From assembly GCA_030068145.1 (NCBI GenBank), contig JAPJBO010000120.1:1-64000 (forward strand): a stretch of DNA of 64,000 nucleotides, in the 5' to 3' direction. The translations under genes and the position numbers were made by a program. How positions within the stretch are numbered: the first letter of the stretch is position 1; each line of letters opens with the position of its first letter. The DNA comes from Diplonema papillatum. Taxonomy: Eukaryota; Euglenozoa; Diplonemea; Diplonemida; Diplonemidae. Below the pieces are notes generated by a model that did no database searches, was not told where the DNA came from, and was given only the letters and a program-made list of their open reading frames with translations. Shown here piece after piece: positions 11,239 to 20,800 of the stretch.

Positions 11239-12130
11239 CAACGTGAAAGCTGCGGATCAGCCTGTCATGACTGCACTCTTCTACCGGTTTATTTATCCCA
11301 CCTGGAAAAGAAATATGTAATTTTGGGTGTGGTCGGGATAACCATGGTGAACTACAGAACTGGGCCTTGAGGTGTCCTTTTTTTTTGTAGGGGAATCCTT
11401 TCAAATGCCGCCATGCCAGGAGCTTTGGAGTGAGTTAAATGGTTTCTCTTGCTTGGGCATTCCAAGCAAAAGAAAAATGGAGCCTTCGGGGTGTCGGTGG
11501 ACAGGGGGCGTCCGGATTGGTGCTTTCGTGATGCCGTGTGGAAATTGCAAGTTAACTCGGACGCTATCGTAGGACTTGCAAAAGTCGATTGGCTCGCGCT
11601 TGCAGGAAACAGCCCACTGACGAAACAGCCGGAAGATCCAACACATACGCCGGACTCATCAGTATCCAATTCGTAAAAGTGAGTCGCTTCAGGGTTGAGC
11701 GAGCAGAGCAGAGAGCAGCCTGGTTGCGCGGGATATCTCTTTTCTATACTATGCACGATATCACACATGTGAACGAGAATGCTATCCACTTGACAGCAAC
11801 TCGGACGGGCAGCTGAAGGCAGAACGCAATGACACTTCATCAGGATCCCGTGGTGACTTGATGTGGACAGTCATGAACGAAAGGAAGTGCTTGCTCAGCA
11901 AGCTGAGTCCAGCTTGTGTCCAGCTGGTCTTGATAAACTGCATGCCCTCACCCGAAGCATGCGATTCAAGGCTAATACTGGTGTGGGCAAGCTGCTCTAC
12001 GATCTCTGGAACAGAAGGATGCAGAACCCGAAGAACTCAAGGCTTCCCGCGTTCGAGGTCCCGCCAGCGAAAGAAGCAAAGAGCCTCTCCTTGTGTGCCA
12101 TTCTTATGTAGAAAAAACACACACCCCCCC
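11239..12130. other. Intergenic upstream of FAM135
   Basis: This holds the promoter side of FAM135. A 162-codon minus reading (11840-11352) and several plus readings are present, but none shows a domain or splice-consistent structure, so no gene is called. Confidence 0.45.
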
Positions 12131-12724
12131 AGGGCTATGTTGGCAAGTAAACGCGTTTCCATCCCAACATGGAAACGGAAACGGAAACGGAAACGGCTCC
12201 TTGGTTTTGCAGGCTACCCACAAACCACGCTAACACACCAGGGAATACTACACGGTGAGGTCCAGCCCCAGAAGTTGGAGCTGAAGAGGGTGCCCGAGTC
12301 ACACCCGAAAAGCGGGTGTGACACCCGCTTTTTTAACACCAGCTTTAACTCCAGCTTCTGACTCACATCCCGGACAGGGTGTGTCAACTTGCAGCCAAAA
12401 TGAAAAGACGTCGCGCATACGAACCTTGTCGAGAAACTTTACGGGGAGGTCTCCAGGCCCAATTCTCTGAGTGCTTGGTTGCCACCACTACGAAGGACCC
12501 GGCAGTTTGGGACTACTTCAGAGACAGCACCGTTTGCGCAGATAGTTGTTTTGCTGGCTCGTTGGGAAATACCCCTAAAAAAACTTCCCCCCGCCCATCC
12601 GAGGTGTGGTACACGCCGCAATCTGCAGCAGCCGTTTCCCAAATAAGGGAACGCCGTTTCCTTGAAAGTATGGAAACGGAAACGGAAACGGGAAACGTTT
12701 CCGTTTACTTGCCATCATAGCCGG
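12131..12724. mobile_element. 594-bp non-autonomous inverted-repeat element (MITE-like)
   Basis: Terminal inverted repeats of 21 bp with one mismatch lie at 12133-12153 (GGCTATGTTGGCAAGTAAAC plus G) and 12702-12722 (reverse complement GGCTATGATGGCAAGTAAAC plus G). Both ends carry subterminal tandem GGAAAC hexamers (12170-12200; 12672-12695) and small palindromes. Runs of C flank both sides (7 and 9 bases), which could be a target-site duplication of low complexity. The left end reads CAGGGCTATG, reminiscent of hAT ends. No transposase is present, so mobility would need a helper. The superfamily assignment is inference. Confidence 0.75.
12298..12332 (+). other. Two overlapping perfect hairpins in the MITE-like element
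   Basis: GTCACACCCG (12298-12307) pairs with CGGGTGTGAC (12313-12322). The right arm overlaps a second hairpin, AAAAGCGGGTGT (12308-12319) pairing with ACACCCGCTTTT (12321-12332) across a single G. The two stems share bases and exclude each other. The second ends in a T run, like an attenuator or terminator in layout, but this is not a bacterial context. Confidence 0.85.
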
Positions 12725-14000
12725 CCCCCCCCCAAGGCGCGACTCCTGTGGGGTTTTGTGTGGATTTTATTCCGTGCTATTAGAGAATCCCAGGGTGGTT
12801 TTGGCTCTCTTTGATGGTGTATGACGCCAAAATTGGTGAAAATGGCGCCCAGAACGACCGCCAAATGCACAGGCACTTTGGGCTCCTCATGAAACCGGGT
12901 GGAATTAACCTTTTTTCACGCTGAACAGCCCGGAACCGTCTTCAAGTGCACAAAACCACAGAAAAAAACCAGAATGTGTTCCTGGGCCCCTCGCACGTGG
13001 CCTTCGGTGGCCAGCGACCCTGTTCCGAGGTCGGGATGACCCGAAAGGCGTCTGAATCACCCCGGATCGACCCCTACTCAAGCCCAGCTCAGTCAGGTAC
13101 GATCCCGTACGGTGGCAAAAAATAGTCAAGTTTTTGAAAACCCCGCCAAAATCCCGTGCAATCCCCCGGAATGGTGCATGTGGCCGGTTTTCTGGAAATT
13201 TCTCGCCACTTTGTGACATGTCAAAAATCACTTCCAGAACGGACCCCCCCAGGGGGAATTACGGGGAACTGGCCACCGACCACACCAATTGCTAGATCTT
13301 CTTTGTTTTGCTGGCGGATACTCCGGTGTCAGGTCAAACTCTCTGCGCAGAACGCTGTCAAAAGCTGACTTATAGACTTTGCTTTGAGGGCTACAAGGTG
13401 ATTCGCCAGCAGCAGGCAAGATGACAAGCAAAATGTGAAAGCAAGAGTTGTTGGATGAGGCTAGATGGAATCTACAAGTTGGCTAGCTGTTGGTGAGAGG
13501 GTGGCCCTCTTTTTGTGATATCTGATCACTGACAAATCAAGCTTTTGTTGCTTGTGGAAAACCAAAGTTTTACTTATTTGCTTTGTCTTTTTTCAGCATC
13601 TGTTTAAGCTGAATGCGCTGTTCTTTTCGTGTGTTTTCCTTGGCAAGGTTTTCCATTACGATCTCAGTTTCACGGTTTTCGACCTGTTTGGAGGTTTATT
13701 ATATGGAAAGAAGAAGGTGGTTATATTCTTCGCTTTTTCTCACGAACGGGGGGGGTCGGTTCTGCTTTTGGCTTTGTAGGCTCTCCCGACTCCCCAATTC
13801 GTGGTTAGCACAAACTCGAGGTTTAGTCAACTATTCCCTGCAGTATTGACATACTTTCAAATATGTAGCGAAGTGGCTATGCTGCATGTATGAACTGCCC
13901 GTCACACAGTGTTCAAAATACTGCGAGTGCGAAAAGTCATCAGAGACTCTAAAAGCCGGAGCTTCGAGCAATATCTCAGTAGGTGTGTGTGGGCCTTTAC
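12725..14000. other. Gene-free interval between MITE-like element and the Ubl gene
   Basis: A 108-codon and a 67-codon minus reading (13231-12905, 13431-13228) have no recognisable domain. I searched it for the DEAD-box core expected downstream of the Prp28-like exons and saw none. Confidence 0.5.
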
Positions 14001-14090
14001 AGTGCGGATTATGCCTCTCGCGCTGCTTCCCTTGAGGTTTCTAGTTCATGTCAAAGCGCCGCCGTCCGGGTTCAGGGGGTTGAGCTGTTC
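14001..14090 (+). repeat. Dispersed repeat, copy near the Ubl gene end
   Basis: Starts GCGGATTATGCCTCTCGCGC and continues to about GCCGCCGTCCGGGTT. A diverged copy lies at 63521-63600 in the same orientation. It overlaps the probable last exon and 3' end of the Ubl/Prp28-like gene, so either a repeat has landed in the gene end or a gene end has been copied to 63.5 kb. Confidence 0.75.
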
Positions 14091-15419
14091 GGTCGGGTCA
14101 CTACCCACCTGCCCCCGGCTCCCCCCCTCAGGGGCCCCCTGCCTTCGTCGTTTGACGGGTTTGGCGCGCCCTTTCACTGTGAACATCGCCTCCAGAATGT
14201 CGAAGCTCGTCTTCTGCGCACTGAACAGTAGGTGTGACACACTGAAACGAACATACTGCTTGCTCATAATCGACCTTTCCTTCTAATTGATCCCTTGCAT
14301 CTATACCAGCTTTGAACCCACGACCGTACAGAATGTTAGGCTCGGGCACTGTTGCAAAAGAGACGTCCTGTGGATTTGTTTTAAATCGGCTATCAGCCCT
14401 GGGGTGGGGTGACATTTTTAGAGTTATAGTTCGCTTGAGAATCCGGGATTTTAGAGTCTCCGGGTGACTTTCGTCGAATGTTAAGTATGTCTTTCGTTGG
14501 GGTGGGAAGGGGAACATTTTTATTGAGAAAGTACTTTGTCGACAAAACATACAAAACATACTGTTGTGTCATCTCCAACATCCCATTCGAAGATCTTCTT
14601 ACCGAGTAAACGGTCACCATGCTTTTTGATAACTTTTTTTTGCTTCTTTTGACCAACGTATTTGGCTTTGATCTGGTCTAATTCCTTCATTTTTAGCTGC
14701 TCTTCTTGTGTCCTCTGGTTGTCGGCCTCTGCCACAGAGCGCTCAATCTTTCTCTGCTCTTTTGCCTGGCGCTCTACATCTCTACCTGCTTGTCGAGCTC
14801 CTTCAAGCAGTGCACTTCTGGTTGCTTCCAGAGACTTCAATTTTTCTTGTTGTTCTCTAGCAGCAGCTTCTCGCTTTTCGAGAGCTCGTTGGGCACGTTG
14901 CTCCTTAGAGAGAAATGTTGGCTTCTCGAGCTCAACTTTTTTGGCTTGCATATTGTCTCGAATACTTTCCAACGAAATCATGCTGCCTCTCTCTCGCTTC
15001 CGATCATTCTCTGCTTCCTCTAAACATTCTCCTTCCTCTGCCAGAGTTAGTGGACGCTTTTTGCTCGTCTTGGTACCATGAACGATGAGGATGTCTTTTC
15101 TGAAATCAACATTGTTGTCGCTCAGTGTGGAAACTGGGTCCAGAAACGTTCCGCGATGCTGTATAGTGGCTTTGGATGATGTTCAACAAATGAGAGGTCA
15201 CATGAATCAAATTGCAGATGGTGTGTTGGAACCCTTATACAAGGGAGGCAGGAATGTATCCCAAACACCCCACAACACCCCACATACCGATAGTTCTGTG
15301 CATTTTGGATCGTAACCTCGACTGAGTGCTGCTCGTTGGACGATGGACTGGATTCGCTCTCCTTCATCGCAGTCAACTGTGAAGGACCGCCCATGCACAG
15401 TTTCAAAGTTGTACTTCAT
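14046..15419 (-). CDS. Ubiquitin-like domain joined to Prp28/DDX23 N-terminal-like region, no helicase core
   Basis: Exons 15419-15288, 15158-14562, 14367-14257 and probably about 14207-14046, all phase 0. Residues 1-75 read like a ubiquitin fold: MKYNFETVHGRSFTVDCDEG, then LSHRGTFLDPVSTLSDNNVD and a closing DILIVHG. A charged coiled coil follows (KEQRAQRALEKREAAAREQQ onward). Next come two motifs of the Prp28/DDX23 N-terminal extension: KKIFEWDVGDDTT and ILYGRGFKAGID. In Prp28 these precede a DEAD-box ATPase, which is absent here and in the 3 kb downstream. Donors are all GTATGT; acceptors are TATACAG, CCACAG and a less certain one before KTSFDILEAMF. The tail is basic and low in complexity and overlaps a dispersed repeat. 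It may be a truncated gene or a real split tri-snRNP factor. The Ubl call is from pattern only. Confidence 0.7.
14425..14458 (+). repeat. Short dispersed repeat in intron 2 of the Ubl gene
   Basis: TATAGTTCGCTTGAGAATCC, then G and an ATTTTAGAGTC-like tail. The same 20-mer recurs at 15565-15584, upstream of the same gene. Confidence 0.7.
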
Positions 15420-15564
15420 TTTCCGAACCTGGGGATGAATTCCTAAACTCTCAACGCTCGTGTACGCAATCCCTCACCCTCTGTCGAAATCGCTCAATCA
15501 AGATGCAGTCAGTATACTGCGCTGAATGGACGAATGCACGTCAATGCACCGCCTTTTGTAGAGG

Positions 15565-15598
15565 TATAGTTCGCTTGAGAATCCGCGTTTTCTTAGTC
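15565..15598 (+). repeat. Short dispersed repeat upstream of the Ubl gene
   Basis: Second copy of the repeat at 14425, 1140 bp away in the same orientation, with GTTTTCTTAGTC in place of GATTTTAGAGTC after the shared core. It lies about 150 bp before the Ubl start codon, within the 450-bp gap to the DHHC gene. The rest of that gap shows nothing I can name. Confidence 0.7.
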
Positions 15599-15869
15599 CA
15601 ACATCTGAATTGATTATACTTTTTTCCAATCCGGGAAGTTGAACAAAGATAGAGTCATGTGACGACAGCTACCACATAGCAGCCGACACTGCTGCTGCAT
15701 GTTAGAAATGAAATAAAAGGAGGCCCGATGAAAAAGCGAGAATGTTGTTGTAAATGCAACATTGGTCTCTTGAGAGTTACGGTTACCAGACACGGTCTGG
15801 ATCAACAGGCATGGGAATGGCGGTCCCTGGGAAAGGCAAGGCAAGGCAGTGTCCAAAGTACTGCGGAAA

Positions 15870-16604
15870 CTACTTAGGCAGTGTTGGAAAAAGCCACAAA
15901 ATTGGGTGACCAAGTACTTCACTTACATTTGAAATACAGCCTTGACTGTAGTCTTTCTCACCGACATTGTAATCATAAGAAGTTTGATTCACTGCTATCA
16001 AGTATGACGCCCACAACAGGAATCCCCATGCAAAAATTGTTAAAGGAAACACGATCATTGAGAACGACGCAATAGCTACATGTGAGACGACTGTTGTCCA
16101 CTGAACAATGAGTGTGAGCGACCACCGATCTTGTTGAGCAATGATAAAAGATACCAGAAGGTACCAATAATGAAGAATACACAGCGAAATATACAACAAG
16201 AACAGGAAGAATGCTTTGTGGTTTGAGAGCCCTACGCAATTGTCAATCCAGTCGCAGTGGTGATCGAACCGAAGGATGCACCGGCGGCAGCGAGAGCAGT
16301 GATGTGACCGCTCAGGACGAGGAACGAAGCACTTGTCACAGGCGAATGTGCCAGCTTTGGCTTCGAGGTCAAAGGTAGCTGGTATCGACGGATCCGCATA
16401 AAAAGCAATGAAATAGGTTACGAGTGTCAGAGCAGCAAGAGCGTTTGCACATACACTGTGCACTGTCTCCCACCCACTATCTGACAGCAACTTGGCAGTT
16501 GGAATGAACAACCACAATGAAATGGCTAGATAGCCCCAAATCGTGAAGCAAATGAAGTATGGGAGAAACCATGACCTCTCGCCCCTGGGAGGTAAGCTCG
16601 ACAT
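15870..16604 (-). CDS. DHHC-type protein S-acyltransferase
   Basis: Protein of 244 residues from the ATG at 16604. The catalytic Cys-rich domain is clear: [39 protein letters not shown], with zinc-binding Cys/His and the DHHC cysteine that takes the acyl group. It is flanked by two hydrophobic helices on each side ([64 protein letters not shown]), the usual four-pass topology, and a TTxE-like NQTSYDYN after helix 4. The end ([19 protein letters not shown]) matches the family's terminal motif, so the apparent GTAAGT inside it is unlikely to be a donor. It should palmitoylate membrane proteins at Golgi, ER or plasma membrane; the N-myristoylated FYVE-like and EF-hand proteins nearby are the kind of substrate, but no link is shown. 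It lies 170 bp downstream of the SRD5A3 stop. Confidence 0.93.
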   Translation of the reverse strand: MSSLPPRGERSWFLPYFICFTIWGYLAISLWLFIPTAKLLSDSGWETVHSVCANALAALTLVTYFIAFYADPSIPATFDLEAKAGTFACDKCFVPRPERSHHCSRCRRCILRFDHHCDWIDNCVGLSNHKAFFLFLLYISLCILHYWYLLVSFIIAQQDRWSLTLIVQWTTVVSHVAIASFSMIVFPLTIFAWGFLLWASYLIAVNQTSYDYNVGEKDYSQGCISNVSEVLGHPILWLFPTLPK

Positions 16605-16774
16605 CTTTATTTTTTTGTCCTTGAGTTTTAATGTGGTGGCAACTCTAGAGAAAAAGCTTTTTCGAGGGCCATATTTTTTAGTGTTTACTCCTATAGAATT
16701 AGTGTTTACTTGTCCAAATGGCGCGAGTTTCTTAGCTTCGAGTGCGCAGCATGGTGAGCAGCATGCTTTCAGAC

Positions 16775-17785
16775 TTATATCCAGTATGGCACAAAAGCAT
16801 AGGTATGGCAACCATACTTTTCTTTGTACCACGCAACAGTCCGGAAAGCGGAAGTGCCGAGATTGATGACAACAAATACAACCATGAGTAAAGTGTGCAC
16901 AGAGGGTGCCAGCCACAATAGAAGCATGAACATGCTAATTTCAACTATATAATGAGGACACGCCAAGACGCCAAACCAGCCACCTGTTGGTAACGCATAC
17001 AGTCGTTTCCCCCGCTCCTGCTGTTTCTCGTACCCTGACAGACTACTAAACAATGAGGGGTACGATGGAAATCTGACTGAAGCTAGGAGATAGTGATGAT
17101 ACGACTGTAAAAGCTGCAGGCCAACGAAAACGCTTGTGCAGATTAGTGTCTGAAAACCACCTATCGGCTCGTTAACAGCTGCAGAGTGCACAATTGTAAG
17201 CGCGCTCAATGAATAAAACCCGACGCCTGAAACCACGGAGATTAGAGGCACCCTCTCACTGAGGGTGAATCTGTGAACAAAAAGAGTCTCGATGAGTCGA
17301 ATTATCACATGCAAAGTGAACAATAGAGGGCAAACATGATTTTGGTGATGAAGAGTGCTGAGATGGGCAAAATGCATCAGTCCCATCGAAATCGCTACTG
17401 ACAGAATAGCCCAGATGTAGAACAGAAGAAAAGAAGTCCCACGAGACATTCCGGTACCTGTTTTCTCGATGACAGCCCAACTGCGCAACTTTCCGTAGGC
17501 TGTAAACTCGTCAAACTTCGCTGAAACAAACTTCAAACTGAACACCAGCAAGGCTGCAACCCATCCAGCTGAACAGATGCCTGTCAAATGGATAACGCAG
17601 CTGTCGAATGCCCTCAGAACGATATTTGCCATCTTTGGTATCTTCCTCTCCTCAGCCTTGGGTAACCCTTCGTCTGATTGATGTCCAATTATTTGCCTAA
17701 CAATCGCTGTTGGCAACTGGCTTGGCGGCTCTGTACACTGATGCATCAGGAAAGAAATGGAGACAGGAGCAAGTACACCCAACAT
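16775..17785 (-). CDS. Polyprenol reductase / steroid 5-alpha-reductase family (SRD5A3-like)
   Basis: Intronless, 336 residues, with six or so hydrophobic segments. The C-terminal third carries the family's NADPH/substrate region: [20 protein letters not shown], later [18 protein letters not shown] and the terminal AFVPYWI, which correspond to SRD5A3's FGDWFEYVSSPNYLAE and terminal FLPFLF pattern. SRD5A3 reduces polyprenol toward dolichol in the ER, feeding N-glycosylation. Trans-2-enoyl-CoA reductase (TECR) is the alternative in this superfamily but its motif differs. The ATG at 17785 is only 77 bp from the VPS13 stop, so the promoter is very compact or transcription is shared. Confidence 0.85.
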   Translation of the reverse strand: MLGVLAPVSISFLMHQCTEPPSQLPTAIVRQIIGHQSDEGLPKAEERKIPKMANIVLRAFDSCVIHLTGICSAGWVAALLVFSLKFVSAKFDEFTAYGKLRSWAVIEKTGTGMSRGTSFLLFYIWAILSVAISMGLMHFAHLSTLHHQNHVCPLLFTLHVIIRLIETLFVHRFTLSERVPLISVVSGVGFYSLSALTIVHSAAVNEPIGGFQTLICTSVFVGLQLLQSYHHYLLASVRFPSYPSLFSSLSGYEKQQERGKRLYALPTGGWFGVLACPHYIVEISMFMLLLWLAPSVHTLLMVVFVVINLGTSAFRTVAWYKEKYGCHTYAFVPYWI

Positions 17786-17862
17786 TCACTGAATAGCACA
17801 GTGAAGTGCGCTGCTCAGCAGTATACGTCACATGTAGAGGGGAAAACAAGACAACATTCGAA

Positions 17863-20800
17863 TCAACTTCTAAACATTGTGGCTGCTTCAGTCTTGTTCA
17901 ACTTTTTGAACTCGTGTGTGAGGCCCAAGCAACAGTCCCTCGCGAAGTGCACATACTGATAAAACTCGGACTCGGTTGTCTTCTGTTTGAACTCTTCCCA
18001 AGTTGTGTGGTGAGCAAATTCGTACCATGACAGCCTGATAGCCTTGCTTGACACATCGTGTGGTGGCTGCAACCCACGTTTCCCCATTTTTTCTTTGAGA
18101 AAGAGTACATCTTTGCACCGACAGATCTCGCTCTGCTTATCAGACTTCACTGCAGGGTCGGCAAGAAAGTCGCGAATGTGCTGATCCAGGGCCAGGTCAA
18201 CATGTGCTTTGAACTCGTTCTCGGTTGTGTGTGCGTGAAATTCGTTCCATGCGCAAGCTTGGCAGTACTCTTCCCAAGTGGTTCTTCCATAGTTGGGATG
18301 AAACTTTTCCCACGATTTCTTTTTGAGGGCCAAGACATCGGCTGCTCTCGTTTTTGACATCAAACTATGTGAGGCTTCGTCTTCAGACTTTAAAGACACA
18401 ACACTTTCAAAGAACGCCATGAACGTCTTGTCAGGGGAAGCTACACCAGCGGAAACATCAACAGAAGAGCGTGACCTGTCAGATGGTACAAAGGTGGGTG
18501 GTGCAGACCCTGTAGGCAGTACTGATGTAGCAGTCGACGCAGTTTCAACAATCAGAGAAGCGAGTCGCGCAGGTTCCCGAATTCGCTTGCGTGGGGTTTG
18601 ATACTCGATTGGCTCTGACTTTCCAGCTGGAAGTGTTGCCAGCAAGTCAGTGACAAATGTATGCACAGTTGCAACTCCAGGCGCAACTCGAAGCAACTGC
18701 CCGGTCGTCTCTGATGTATACTTATCCTTGAGCATGGTGGCTACCAACCACGCTTTGTTACAGTGTTGGTCGATGACTACTTTTGGCCATACAAGCGCCA
18801 TATCCTCGAACCCGCGCACGAAGACAGCCAGGTAGCCCAAAACATTCTTGAAGAAGTCTTTGTCCCTGTCCTGACCAGACCGGATCAATGATGCATTGAT
18901 GTTTATGCTATCAATCTGCAAAAGCTCAAGGTAGAGAGGACGTGTGGATATTCCATCCTGGTGGTCAGCAGTTTGAACAGATGCATCGACCAAGGGGGCG
19001 GTGTAGTACTTCGCAGCCTTTTGACGACCGCTTGTCACAATCTTCTCGAGAGACGCCCGATAAAATGACAACAGGCTGAATAGGAATCTATCATGAAACT
19101 TAGCCTCCAGTGGCTGGAATCGGACTGAACACCTTTCGACATGAATTGCTGCTGAACTGAGATTTACTCGACGATGGATGCTAATCAGCACGAATGGAGC
19201 ACGGTCTTTTGGTATCTTGTTTGCGAGCACGACAGGATACTCTGCTTTCGTATTCTGATCGTCAAGCTGCACTGTACCAATACGGAAGACGTAGACAATT
19301 TTGTTTTCTTCACGTTTCCGAGATAGCTGAATGAGCTGCATCGAGAGGTTGGCAAGCTCTGTTCCGTTTCTCAGCAGAGCAACCCCGAGACCATTGACTG
19401 TACCTTTGAATTGAACAGAAAGAGGAGGCATTGCAAACCACTGATCAATTTCGTTGTCCATAGTCAGTGAGACTTTAGTTGTGTTGTTGCGGTGTCGGAC
19501 ACGGAGGAAGACCGTTCCAAGAGTATTCGTCTTGCATTCTTGCATGCTTGCTTCGGATGCATCTTTGCTCTTTGGATCAAGATTGACAACCATAGTTTGG
19601 CACCCATAATCACCGACTTGCACGACCAGAATCTTGTCGCGCTCCTGGAACTCCCATGAAAACGGCTTCGTTGTTCGCGGAGGAAAGCGCAAAGCGGATG
19701 CGCTGTCCGTTTTTTGCTTCACAAACAGGGGAACTGGTGTTCGGTTTTCAATAACGTATGGAGGGGCTTCTAATGAGTCCAATGTAACATAAATGATGGA
19801 GCCACGAAGAAAAATGGCAACACGAACAACATCAAACTCTTCTATCTCTGGCGGTTTGACTTCAGTTTCTGTCGTGTCAGCTGCATCTGGTGACATGCCT
19901 TCCCCGCTGCGATACATTGTCTCGAAGAGTAGGGCAGTGCTGTGGTATGCATTCCCGTCTACATTCAACCGGTCGGTATGCACTGTATACTTCAAGGTCA
20001 CATCTGTTTCGCCCATGCGATCGATTGGAAACGGTTTGCAAAAACGCGACTTTGTAGACTCTGTGTCGCTGTTCTTGACAGCCATGAAGTTGTCACAGGA
20101 CCCACCTTCATACTCTTGATAGGTGTTTTGAGGATGTACTTGAAACTCTGACTTTGGGCGGGGTTGTCCCGGAACTCCTGCACCTCGAACCTCGTGGCGA
20201 ATCATGACTGGTTTTGGCGTTCGGTTGCAAACAATCCACCTCGGGGTGAATCGAATCACTTTTGTCCTGGTTGCCACTTTGCCCCATGGAAACTCAACAC
20301 TGAAGGCGATTGTTCTGGGCAAGGCACCTGACCTCTCTGCACACTCAATCGTGCCAATGGCACCTACTTTGCTGACATCCGTTTTTGCCGACCACTGCAA
20401 CATTTCGGTATGTCCCAAGATCCTGCAGTACAGATGACCAATATGCTCCTTCTCTGCCATGTCAGGTGGTGCCATCAGAAACGGCTTCGCACCAGGTTTT
20501 ATGCCTTCTCCCGGTGTCTGACCAGCTGTCAGAGCAGAAACTGATGAGTCTGCTAGCTTCATTGGATTGTGCACTGCTAGCTCGAGGTGATAAGTAGTTT
20601 GATTGATGATCCACAGCGGGCAATAGATGGACACCTTGCGAGCTGAGTATTCGACAGAAAGATGTACTTGTCTGCCCGCATCGTCGGACAAAACGATTGA
20701 TGTACACCGGTTCTGATGATTCTTCGCAGGGTTTCGGATGACGAATGGTGTTGCAAACTTGTCTCGGGATCGTCGGAGTATTTCCCCTGTTGGCTGCTTG

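Noticed and set aside
12905-14000. Missing Prp28 helicase exons downstream of the Ubl gene
   Set aside because: No DEAD-box, Q-motif or SAT-like sequence found in any minus reading of the interval.
15884-15915. GTAAGT as a donor near the end of the DHHC gene
   Set aside because: Reading through gives the family's terminal motif ([14 protein letters not shown]), so splicing there is not needed.
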